Shown: piece after piece, positions 1 to 9,267 of the stretch | Layout of the letters: every line of letters starts with the position of its first letter | Position numbering within the stretch: position 1 is the stretch's first letter | Source: Humulus lupulus | Taxonomy: Eukaryota; Streptophyta; Magnoliopsida; Rosales; Cannabaceae | Length of the DNA: 64,000 nt | Assembly (NCBI RefSeq): GCF_963169125.1 | Contig: NC_084795.1 | Location: 144,745,766-144,809,765, forward strand | Direction of reading: 5' to 3' | Program-made: the position numbers and the translations under genes | The notes under the pieces: generated by a model | What the model saw: only the letters and a program-made list of their open reading frames with translations | What the model was told of the DNA's origin: nothing | The model's database searches: none

Positions 1-347
1 CATTCATCATACAAGCACATCTAATACAGTTCACATCAAAACATAAAAAATACATGTTTCATCACACTTGTCTTAACATAACGTATCAAGATAGAATTTC
101 ACTTTTTCGTAACACTTGGCTTATCATGACATATCAAAACATAGCACTTTCATTCCATAGCATCGTATTTCTTATAACATACAAGTCTTACCATTTCATA
201 GCATAAAACATAGAAAATTCTATCTAACTTCCTTACCTCAGGTCTGAGCAAAGGAAAGTGTGAATACGTCACAACGAGCCTATAATCATAATCAAACATT
301 CGTCTCTTAAAATAACGTAAGAGTACTCATGCCCAACATATATATTG
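1..347 (-). repeat. Family-A LTR, outermost copy M3, first visible segment
   Basis: No gene is present. The segment matches, in reverse orientation, the part of the family-A LTR carrying the block 'acctcaggt...gagcctata' (about 235-290). It enters the window already in progress and breaks off in 'gcccaacatata', where unit H starts. The LTR resumes with 'cataccccacgtgtgcatg' at 34547, so about 34 kb of nested insertions separates the two halves. Family membership is clear by comparison with the more complete copies at 36024-42077 and 55885-59658. The exact junction base and target duplication are not resolved. Confidence 0.75.
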
Positions 348-553
348 TGATGTCCCTTAATTTGAACACACGTTAGTAGCCAGTTTGAGTCGATGAAGAA
401 TTTTGTAGAATATTACTTTGATAAATGATAGTATATGAATTTATGATAATTCGTAAATTTTTATAGCTGTTGTGATGATCTGGTAAAGGATTTAGTTTTA
501 TGCAAAGAAAGATTGGTCTCATACCACGGGGTAAACCCTAATGGGAGAAAAAA
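348..553. repeat. LTR-like unit H, segment 1
   Basis: Non-coding sequence beginning TGATGTCCC. It is interrupted by family-A copy M2, flanked by AAAAA (549-553 and 17831-17835), and continues at 17836. The reassembled unit would be about 3.3 kb and ends TTGTTACA at 34546, so it looks like a solo LTR or short non-autonomous element. No family name can be given, and no second copy is present in the window to fix its ends. Confidence 0.5.
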
Positions 554-1547
554 TGAAACACCCTAATCTAATACTTTGTAAAACATTTGCCTACTCATAA
601 GCTTATAGAAGAAAGCCAGTTATTATTTGAAAAATCCCAGTGAGACCTTGCTAAAACATACAAGTTGGACCCAATAGTTTAAAGATAAAAATAATTGTTT
701 CGTGAAACATTTTAAAAATAAATAAAGTTCAAGTCCCACTGATAAATTCTGAAACGTTAAAAATAAACATAACATTATTCTTTAGAAATTGGCATTAAGC
801 TTGTCGTTTTCTTGCCCATAGGGTACCCCCACACCATACACTCCTTGACGTTGGAACTCCCCACATCACCATGCGTGCCAAGGAGAAATCCTATTTGCTA
901 CGTGGAAGGGAAAGTAAGGGGGTGAGCTAAAAGCCCAGTAAGGAAGTGCAAACAATACACAAGTAAACACAACAAAACATATTCATGTACATACATCGTT
1001 ATACATCATAAACATAATTATCACATCCATCATCATCATCATAAAAATAATCATCATAACATAATCATCATAAGCATTACCATCATATCTTTGTGAACAT
1101 GGCCTCCTATCTTGTCCATGTCACATCTTGAGGTAAACAGGAACTCTGGTCCTTAAATAACCTTGGCGCGTCCGCCCTATGAGTTACGTCTTTATATCCT
1201 TAGTAACTCGAGTTACGTATCCATATCCTTAGTAACTCCTTTGTTGTGTCGTGTTCAACACGTTAACAACTATTACATATCATACAGCATACATAAATAC
1301 ATGAAATCGAGTCATCTCAAAGCCAAGGAAAACTACATGAATTTCTACAATCATCATATCTTATCAGAATAGCATTTCATACATGGTACATCATCATATA
1401 CAATATTTATATTCATACAAGCCAATAATACCGTTCATAGCATAAACAAATAGAATTCTATCTAACTTCCTTACCTCAGGTCCAAGCAAAGCAAAAATTA
1501 ACAAACTTCACAATGATCCTATAACAATAATCAAATTGCCTTATTTA
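554..1547 (-). repeat. Family-A LTR copy M2, first half
   Basis: This minus-strand LTR starts (its 3' end) at TGAAACACCC and runs through conserved family-A landmarks: the 'caagttgg.cccaat' block (about 660), 'ctcacccccttac' read in reverse (about 915), the 'ggcgcgtccgccct' block (about 1165) and 'cctcaggtccaag' (about 1475). It is flanked by the target duplication AAAAA at 549-553 and 17831-17835. It is cut at 1547 by copy M1 and resumes at 14755. No gene is seen. Short reading frames here are chance frames in repeat DNA. Confidence 0.75.
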
Positions 1548-1676
1548 CTTAAAAAAGCCCTAGTCTAATGCTTTGTAAAAACATTCACATACTCATAAGT
1601 TTATGAGAGAAAAGCCACTTAGTATAAAATCCAACTGGGGTCTTGCTAAAAACATGCAAGTTGGGCCCAATAGTTT
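1548..1676 (-). repeat. Family-A LTR copy M1, first piece
   Basis: A second family-A 3' end ('agccctagtctaatgc...caagttgggcccaat') begins inside M2. The flanking five bases ATTTA (1543-1547) pair with CTTTA (14755-14759) on the far side, four of five matching. M1 is interrupted at 1677 by the Tat-1 retrotransposon. Comparison with other family-A copies shows that about 700-800 bases of M1 are missing on the far side of Tat-1, so a deletion accompanied loss of the right end of Tat-1. Confidence 0.65.
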
Positions 1677-2280
1677 TGTTATCCAAAAAATAGACACGGA
1701 TGACGTGGCAAGTGATTTCTAACACGTGGCTGACACCTAGCAGAATTCTGTTCGACTATCGACCAATAAGACATTGCATGCACAGAGCTGAGTTTTACCA
1801 TGACCAGCATGGTCGTACATTCCAGATATTTCAAAGATAATCTTATAGAGGTCATCGTCATATCCGAGATTATCTCCCATGATATACTGAAAATCCGATT
1901 AATTAGGAAAGAATATCTGTTACTAATTCATGTAATCTTCCTTGAGCCTATAAATAATGAGAAGATAGCTCAAGGAAAGGACTTTTGGCTTTCTAATTAT
2001 TGGAGATTAGAGATTTACGAGAAAGCTAGAACTATCACATTCGATATATTGTTTTGTTCTTCAGAGGTTGGTGAAACTCATTGAACCCTAGTTCTTTGAT
2101 CACTCCTTTGAAATATTATATCAAAAATAGATCAAGTGGACGTAGGTTATTCCCAGATTCTGGGGCCGAACCACTATAAATTCTTGTGTGCTTTACTGTT
2201 TTTGTCATTATTCTCATTTCAACATATCTGTCTACATCAAGCATTTTTTACTCTGTGTCAGTTGACCAAAATCAGGGTCA
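1677..2280 (+). repeat. 5' LTR of Tat-1
   Basis: It begins TGTTATCCAAAAAA and ends ...GGGTCA about 50 bases before gag, with TG...CA ends and a length of 604 bases. The Tat-2 5' LTR ends in the same way and is 608 bases long. An end at 2283 (GGGTCAACA) is equally possible because no intact 3' LTR is available for comparison. A TATA box lies at 1949-1957. Confidence 0.8.
1949..1957 (+). promoter_or_regulatory. TATA box of the Tat-1 5' LTR
   Basis: TATAAATAA lies in the context 'cttgagcctataaataatgag'. The same context is conserved in the Tat-2 LTR (30573-30582, minus strand), supporting a real U3 promoter. The transcript start would lie about 30 bases downstream. Confidence 0.7.
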
Positions 2281-2286
2281 ACATTC

Positions 2287-2304
2287 TGGTGCTTTCATTA
2301 AGAG
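2287..2304 (+). other. Candidate primer binding site of Tat-1
   Basis: TGGTGCTTTCATTAAGAG starts 6 bases after the inferred LTR end and is conserved in Tat-2 as TGGTTCTTTCATTGAGAG. The position is right for tRNA priming of minus-strand synthesis. I could not assign the tRNA with confidence. Confidence 0.5.
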
Positions 2305-2330
2305 CTTGATATAATATTATTGAAGTATCA

Positions 2331-4523
2331 ATGGCAAAAACAACAAAGAAGACTGGGCAGGCGGCTAGCGCTGCACCATCTCAACCGCCTCCTCATCCAA
2401 ACGTGACCGAAGATGAGCCACATTTGCAATTCGATGAGGAAGAATTGGATTCCGAGACGCTGAAGAATACCCTGGGGGTATTGCAGGACGAATTGGCCAA
2501 CCTGAGGGCCAGCCAGGAAAGTGCTGCCAAGATTATGGCACGGTAGCAACGAGAGATTGAGCGACAACGCCTGGAACTGAGTGAGAAACAGGCAGAGATG
2601 GACCGTCGCCAGAGGGAGGCCATGGCAGCCCTCGAAGCAGCCCTACAGCTGGCTAGGCATCAGGCTACACCTACATCGCAGCCTGATCAACCTTCAAATG
2701 GGCCCCCCCAAAGGGGCCCCAATCCTAGCTCGCCGATCTAGCCCTCGAGCCCCCAAAGGCCCGAGCAGCGACCAATGCCTCAGGACGATGTCCCTCTAAG
2801 GGATCCTGAAGCGTAGCCTCCATCCCAGGCTAGTCGCGGCAATCCCCCGTAGTCAAGGCAGAATAGAGCCGGGCAGCAGCCCCGCAGTCCTAAACGCCAT
2901 AGGGGCGAAGAGTCGAACCCACCGAGCAGAGGGCAGCGTCTTTCTGGTAACAGAAGGAACTCAGAGACCGGCTCTGCGGTCCGGGGCACCCCACAGCATG
3001 ACAATGCACGGGGACCCACCGACCAATGTAGACCACCCTCTAACGCTCGGGACGTTCTAGCCCGAGGAGGCAACCGAGGGAACAGTCAACCCCACCATGG
3101 TCAGTCGAGGTTCAGAGATGGCCATGGTTATAATGAGGCCAACTCAGATAGAGGAAACGCCGGTCGAAGAAATGAAGAAAGAGGTGGGGGCAGAAGCCCA
3201 CCACCTAGGGATGACCAACCCGAAAGATGTGACGCTGGGGGGCAGCCCAGAAAAAATAACGTCTTCAACCAGCTCGAAGCAAGCGAGCAACGGAGAAGAG
3301 ATGAGGATTTAAGAGATGTACTCAATGATCACAGGGAACGACATGATGAGTACATTCCTCCAGCAGCAGAGGCTTCAACGATTCCTGGAGCCGTGCAAGC
3401 CCAAATAAATGCCCTTAACCAGGCAGTGCAACAGCTGGTCGGGGGAAGAACATCTTATATCGATCACGATAGGAGAAAGGGCACTCCTTTCGTTCAAAGG
3501 ATAGCTATGGCAGAAACTCCTAGCAACTTTAAGATGCCTACGCTTCCAAACTTTGATGGGTATGGTGACCCAGTATCTCATGTCAACAAGTTTGAGATAC
3601 AAATGGACATTCAGAAAGTGTCCGAAGACGCTCGGTGCAGGATCTTTCCTGCAACACTTTCTGATGCTGCACAGGAGTGGTTTTTCAAATTCCCTCCTGT
3701 AAGTATTGTTTCTTGGGAGATGTTCGTAAAGGAATTTTATGGACAATTCTATGCGGGTCATGTGCACCCAACTGAGGCAAATCAGCTGGTCGAAATACGC
3801 CAGCAAGACGGAGAACCACTAAAGGATTACATCCAGCGTTTTATGCGAGAAGCTGATGGAGCCAAAACAGTGGGAGACGAAGGCAAGATGATGGCCATAA
3901 CTACAGGAGTTAAGCGCCGCACGCCTCTATGGAACAGCCTCAGAAAGCATGGGGTCAGGACTACTGAGGAATTTTTGGATCGAGCTGATCGATACATCAA
4001 GCTCGAAGATGCCATTGCCAGTGAAGGAAAGCCCCCGGGCAAGGATAAGGGAACTGCCGAGCCCGCCAAAGCCGCCAATGGGTCAAAACCCAATGACAAT
4101 GGCAAAGGCAACGGGAATGGCAATGGCAATGGCAAGAATGGGGGGAAACGGCCACATAATGATCCTTCCACCTCTGACAATAAACGAGCCAAGGGTAATC
4201 GTTATGAACCTCGGTTCACTAACTACACTGCCCTTATTGAGTCTCGGGGAGAAGTGTATCATGCCACGAGTTCCAGTGTGCCTTATAAAAAACCTGCTCC
4301 CATTCGAAAAGATATTTCGAAGAGAGACACTACCAAGTTCTATCGTTATCATAACGAGTACGGACATGATACAAATGAATGCAACCAGCTAAAGGATGAA
4401 ATCGAGTTCCTTATTAGACAAGGACACCTGAGAAGATATGTACGGGCCTCAGGAAATTCCCAACGAGAGGCTCTAGGTGGCAACGAGCATGCGCCCACAC
4501 GCCAACGCTCGCCACCTTTGTAG
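2331..4523 (+). pseudogene. gag: Tat-1 gag (capsid/nucleocapsid), broken
   Basis: Gag builds the cytoplasmic virus-like particle. The start at 2331 is supported by the same MAKT start in Tat-2. The N-terminal part (2331-2546) is acidic, with a short coiled-coil look, and ends at a TAG that replaces a glutamine codon. The frame is then unclear until an open stretch at 3393-4523 of 376 residues. That stretch holds the retrotransposon gag core (YGDPVSHVNKFE near residue 57, 'AQEWFFKFPP' near 93, 'MMAITTGVKRRTPLWNSL' near 167), a lysine/asparagine-rich linker, and a zinc-knuckle-like element near residue 315. The first cysteine of the knuckle is tyrosine here (FYRYHNEYGHDTNEC), while Tat-2 keeps it. 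A 'GNGNGNGNG' stretch in the linker is a small in-frame tandem repeat. Gag lies in a different frame from the downstream pol. Confidence 0.88.
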
Positions 4524-4699
4524 CCTGACCCCATAGATGCACTTTACTCACCATCTGCAAAGGCCCGCACCTCGCGGGAAGCAGTGGAAAGGCGAGGGAA
4601 CGATATGCTCGGACCCTACGTCATGACCAGGACATGGAGATGATGACTGTGGAGGACAGGGCATCGAAGAAGGCTCGGTAAGAGGATGGTGAGATAACC

Positions 4700-5130
4700 T
4701 TCTCTAATAGCGACGCCCAGCATGTCCGGTTCCCACATTCCGGTCCGCTGGTCATGGCGTTCAAATCGCCAACATGATGGTGAAAAGAGTACTAGTGGAT
4801 ACAGAAAGTTCAGTGAACATCCTGTACAAATCTTCACTGGAACGCATGAAGTTGTCTGTCAAGGACTTGGAGCCCTGCAACCAAACAATTTACGGCTTCT
4901 CTGGCGAGGGACTCGCCCCAGTAGGGTCAATCAAACTTCCAGTCATGGCAGGTACAGCGCCTACTACCAGGACATTACTTGCTACTTTTATAGTAGTCAA
5001 TTGTCCTTCGGGGTACAATGCTGTTATTGGAAGGCCCATACTAGTTGATCTTCGGGCTGTCACCTCAGTATGGCACTTGACCATGAAATTCCCGACAGAC
5101 GCAGGGGTAGGACGCGTGTTGGGAAATTAG
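4700..5130 (+). pseudogene. Tat-1 aspartic protease, active site altered
   Basis: This retropepsin-type protease would cleave the Gag and Pol polyproteins. The recognisable part runs from MMVKRVLVDTESSVNILY (4774) to MKFPTDAGVGRVLGN (5130). The hallmark DTG motif reads DTE in this copy. Tat-2 has DTGSSVN at the same place, so the change is a lesion and not a lineage trait. Downstream landmarks conserved with Tat-2 are YGFSGEGL and IGRPILVDLRAVTSVWH. The frame ends at a TAG after GN, where Tat-2 continues GNQREARE (CAG to TAG). It lies between gag and reverse transcriptase in the usual pol order. Confidence 0.85.
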
Positions 5131-5379
5131 AAAGAAGCAAGGGAGTGCTACAATGCCTCAGTTACAAAGGCGAAGAAAGGAACGTCGAAAAGCACTCCCC
5201 CGGATAGGTTACAGATTACAATTGATACACAAGCCCAATCCGGTGATGGAGTCACCAAATATGGTGTTGCCCAAAGTGAGGATAGGGACTTAGATCATCG
5301 CTTTGGGGATTTTGAGGAAGATGTTGGACCCGTCGAGGACCTGGAAGAGGTCCAACATGACGAAGAAGACCCGATCAGA

Positions 5380-6410
5380 GTGGTAAAGGTCGGGAAAAAC
5401 TTAAAAGCAATAACGAAGTATGCACTGGTGGAATTTTTTAGAAAGAACCAGGAAGTTTTTGCCTGGTCACACAAAGACATGGTTGGGATAGATCCTGCAG
5501 TTATCAGCCATGTCCTGAACGTTGACAAGAGTTTTCTACCCGTGCAACAGAAAAGAAGGCTGCTCGATAAGGATAGATCGAAAGCCTGAAAAGAGGAAGT
5601 TGAGAGACTGAAGGAGAATGGGTTCATCAGGGTAGCGTTTTATCGATCGTGGGTCTCTAATCCGGTACTGATTCCCAAGCGTAACAGCAAATGGCGAACC
5701 TGTGTGGATTTCACAGACCTCAATAAAGCCTGCCCAAAGGATTACTTCCCACTCCCAAGGATCGACCAGTTGGTCGATGCAACTGCACGACATGAGATCC
5801 TCTCCTTCATGGATGCATACTCAGGGTACAATCAGATCAGTATGCATCCCCCTGACGAGGATCACACTAGCTTTCGGACCGATATAGGGTTATACTGTTA
5901 TAAAGTAATGCCCTTCGGACTGAAAAACGTTGGTGCGACTTACCAGTGACTGGTCAACCACATGTTTAAGGAGTTGATCGGAGTAAACATGGAGGTGTAC
6001 GTGGACGACATGCTGGTAAAGTAAAAAAAAGCAGAAGGACATGCGAAGGATTTACAAGAGTGTTTCAACGTTCTGAACAAATATCAGATGAAGTTAAATC
6101 CTCTCAAATGTTCCTTCGGAGTAGGATCAGGGAAATTTTTGGGGTTTATTGTTAATTCGAGAGGAATCAAGGCCAAACCCGACAAAATAAAAGCCCTGAT
6201 CGACATGAAATCGCCAATGAAAATCAAGGATGTGCAAAGTTTAACTAGAAGAATTGCCGCACTAAGTAGATTCATTTCCAAGTCGACGGAGAAATGTGTC
6301 CCTTTCTTCAATCTACTTAGAGGCAACAAGAAATTCGGATGGATAGGAGACTGCAAGCAGGCTTTCTAGGCCATAAAGGCCCACATGGCATAGCCTCCTG
6401 TTTTATCAAA
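5380..6410 (+). pseudogene. Tat-1 reverse transcriptase, interrupted by stops
   Basis: This RNA-dependent DNA polymerase is read in three pieces, all in one frame: 5380-5589, 5704-5949 and 6088-6369. Visible motifs are WRTCVDFTDLNKACPKDYFPLPRID (from 5692), FMDAYSGYNQI (about 5806), VMPFGLKN (about 5906), the catalytic YVDD at 5998-6009, and KCSFGVGSGKFLGF (about 6106). In-frame stops occur near 5587 (TGA), 5947 (TGA after YQ), 6022 (TAA), 6367 (TAG) and 6391 (TAG). The frame is otherwise preserved, so decay is mostly by point mutation. The catalytic aspartates themselves are intact. It is followed directly by RNase H. Confidence 0.9.
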
Positions 6411-6414
6411 ATCC

Positions 6415-6771
6415 ATGGACGGAGAAACTTTGTTCATTTACCTGGCGATCACCGAATTTGCTGCCAGTGCGGTGCTAGTGCGAGAGGAAGAAGGCGTACA
6501 AAAGGCGGTTTACTATGTAAGCAAGAGGTTAATCGGGGCTGAATTGAGGTATCCTCCAATCGAAAGGTTAGCCTATTGCTTGATTTTGGCCTCAAGGAAG
6601 TTACGTCCTTACTTCCAAGCCCATCCCATCACAGTCTTAACTGACCAACCCCTTCGGCAGGTTCTGCAAAAGCCAGAGGCGACTGGGCGCTTATTGAAAT
6701 GGGCAGTCGAACTCGGGCAGTTTGATATCACATATTCACCGTGAGCAGCAGTAAAAGGACAAGTCTTGGCT
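6415..6771 (+). pseudogene. Tat-1 RNase H linked to reverse transcriptase
   Basis: The segment starting MDGETLFIYLAITEFAASAV is the Ty3-type RNase H domain that degrades the RNA strand of the RNA-DNA hybrid. Conserved stretches are VYYVSKRLIGAELRYPPIERLAY, LRPYFQAHPITVLTDQPLRQVLQKP and LLKWAVELGQFDI. The open stretch 6415-6744 stops at a TGA after TYSP. The reading frame is the same as reverse transcriptase and continues into the next RNase H. The family is clear from domain order and near-identity with Tat-2 (25925-26353). Confidence 0.85.
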
Positions 6772-6843
6772 GACCTTATTGCTGAATTCACTGAGCTCCC
6801 AGACGACGAGCAGTGCGAAGAGCCTATTGTGCCCGAGCCACAA

Positions 6844-7255
6844 GTCAAAGCTCCTTCGTGGAGGTTATTCACGGATGGATCGTCCAACGAATCTCACGCA
6901 GGAGTAGGAGTGATATTGATAACGCTATAAGGGCATCTATTTCACTGCGCTATTAGGTTCGATTTCACCGCATCGAACAATGAGGTCGAATATGAAGCAC
7001 TCCTCACAGGACTAAGGTTAGCCAAAGACATGAATATAAAAGTGCTTGATATCTACAGTGATTCACAGCTGGTAGTGAATCAAGTCTTAGAGGAGTATCA
7101 AGCACGGGGCCTAAAAATGGTGGCCTACTTAAACAAAACTAGAGATATGTTGGTGCAATTCGAAAAGTATACCCTCCAGCAAATTCCCTGAGATCAGAAT
7201 TCAAACGCAGATGCCTTAGCCAAACTCGCAAGTGCGAAAGATGCTAACACTTCGA
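6844..7255 (+). pseudogene. Tat-1 second (archaeal-type) RNase H
   Basis: A second RNase H fold follows the first, which is diagnostic of the Tat lineage of plant Ty3/gypsy elements. Visible motifs are LFTDGSSN (first catalytic aspartate, about 6865), the stretch ending FTASNNEVEYEALLTGLRLA (catalytic glutamate, about 6965-7020), IYSDSQLVVNQ (second aspartate, about 7050) and DQNSNADALAKLASA (final aspartate, about 7190). All four acidic positions are present. In-frame stops occur at about 6928 (TAA) and 7189 (TGA, from an arginine codon judging by RDQNSNAD in Tat-2). It is likely inactive only because the frame is broken. Confidence 0.85.
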
Positions 7256-7260
7256 ATATA

Positions 7261-8572
7261 GTGCCAGTAGAGAGATTATGTGAACCGAGCATACGAGCAA
7301 ACAAAATTAATATGGAAATCCGGATGGAGGATACATGGATGGCACCATACTTGGAGTATCTCACAAATGGTGTACTACCAGCAGATAGAAACAAAGCCAG
7401 AACCCTTCAAAGACAGGCTGCTAGGTATATACTGGTCGATGGTGTCCTTTACCGAAGAGGATATTCCATGCCACAGCTCAGATGCATTACACCAGAAAAG
7501 GCTAAAGAACTAATGAAGGAAGTACATGAAGGTTTCTGTGGGGACCACGGTGGGGGGCTGAGCTTGTCAAAAAAGATTCTGAGGCAGTGTTATTTCTGGC
7601 CGACTATGAATGAGGACTCAATGGAGTTTGTGAAAAAATGCGATAAGTGTCAGAAGATTTCCAAGATCCCACGCGTAGCTCCCAATGAGTTAAAGCAGAT
7701 GTAGAGTCCTTGGCCTTTCGCAGTATGGGGTATAGACTTGATTGGATCCCTGCCAACAGGGAAGGGTGGAGTAAAATATGCAGTCATAGCAATCGACTAC
7801 TTCACAAAATGGGCCGAAGCTGAGCCGCTCGCTACCATAACGACCAAGAAAGTTCTCGACTTTGTCATCAAGAACATTGTTTGCCGATATGGTTTACCTC
7901 GAAAAAATTGTCTCAGACAACGGCACCCATTTTGACAATGACTTATTCACAGACTTCTACGAAAGACATGGAATCGTCAAAAGCTTTTCTTCAGTCGCAC
8001 ACCCACAAGAAAATGGGAAAGTTGAAGCAGTGAACAAAACACTTAAAGATACCCTGAAGAAAACAGTTGAAGATGCTAAAGGAGCATGGCCATAATAGCT
8101 GCCTGAGGTACTCTGGTCATATAGAACTTCTCATCGAACAGCAACAGGTCATACCCCGTTCTCCTTAGCGTACGGGTATGAAGCTATGTTTCTCGTCAAG
8201 TTAGATCCGCCCTCACATCGACAAATTACATATGACGAGGACCAGAATAGCCAATTGATGATGGAGTCCCTAGACTCACTTGAAGAGAAACGGGAAAAAC
8301 CCCAACTCCGAGTATCTACGTACCAGCATAAAGTCGCCTGGTATTTTAACTCAAAGGTGAAAGAAAGAAAATTCAACGTTGGAGACCTAGTACTTCGACG
8401 AGTTTTCTTAAATACCCGCGACCCAATTGCTGGAGTACTCGGACCAAACTGGGAAGGACCTTACCAGATTGAAGAAGACCTTCATCCAGGCACCTACAAA
8501 CTTGCATGTTTAAATGGAGATCTCGTTCCTCGCTACTGGAATGGAGAACACCTTCGCAAGTATTATCAATAA
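7261..8572 (+). pseudogene. Tat-1 integrase, one frameshift and stops
   Basis: Integrase joins element cDNA to host DNA. The order is an N-terminal zinc-binding region (GFCGDHGGGLSLSKKIL ... CDKCQKISK, about 7530-7660), the catalytic core (first aspartate in WGIDLIGSLP at about 7735, second in VSDNGTHFD at about 7910-7935, glutamate in KVEAVNKTLK at about 8020), and a C-terminal region (8186-8572) with WYFNSKVKERKFNVGDLVLRR and WEGPYQIEE, ending HLRKYYQ and a TAA. The reading frame changes at about 7905 (single-base indel). Stops occur at about 7702 (TAG) and 8094 (TAA). The three acidic catalytic residues survive, unlike in Tat-2. Confidence 0.9.
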
Positions 8573-9267
8573 ACAGTCCTTTTTAAAGGACTGGCTTGTA
8601 TTAATTTTTTACTTTTTACAAGTTCTGAAAAAGGGTTAGCCATATTATATGGCTAATCGCTTATAAGTGTAAGATCTTTTTAAAGATCACTTGTAACGAC
8701 ATGTTTAGTCCATTTTTAATATGAGAATTATAAGGGACTGTGCACAGCCAGTCATTCTTGCCAACCTTTGTAAATTTTATTTACAAGTATTTGTTCACTA
8801 TGTGTGTTGTTTTGCTGTATTCTATATTTTACAAGTTATTCCAAGCAGCAATGTTCGAACAGGTTGTGGTCAAGGCAAGTGACCAAGGACCTAAAGCTCC
8901 TCAGTCACTTGGGGGGCATATAAGGTACATCAATAGCAAAGCATACCAAGATGTATGTAAACACATGAACAAAATGAGTGAAATCATGCTACGGTACTTA
9001 GAGTATTTTTCAAAATTTATATTTTGTTAAATCAAGCCAAAGTACTATGCTAAGTTCAGTCATGCGAACAGATGTTATAATAAGCAGAAATATTATAATA
9101 TCAAAAAAGCATTCTCTTACACCGCAAGCAGTAATGCTTGGATGTAATTGTTTAAAGTAAAAAGGAAAGTTTGCTGCCCATCCAGCAAAATTAAAAATAA
9201 AAATTCAGTCTTTACATCACGACCCGTAGGTCGTGTAATTAAAGAAAAGAAAAAGAACAAAAAACTT
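8573..9267. other. Tat-1 non-coding stretch between integrase and the antisense gene
   Basis: Seven hundred bases with no convincing frame. It is clearly homologous, in mirror orientation, to 23284-23996 of Tat-2. Shared landmarks include 'aagggactgtgc', 'aaggcaagtgaccaaggacc', 'cagtcacttggggggcat' and 'gttataata'. Conservation across two decayed copies suggests it holds the 3' untranslated parts of two convergent transcripts, integrase-side and antisense-side. No terminator signal can be read with confidence. Confidence 0.6.

Noticed and set aside
3375..4192. Minus-strand frames of 121-143 codons opposite gag
   Set aside because: They are shadows of the conserved gag frame of Tat-1, with no family resemblance.
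8740..9030. 96-codon plus-strand frame after Tat-1 integrase
   Set aside because: The homologous Tat-2 sequence (23600-23860) does not preserve the frame. It is better explained as untranslated region.
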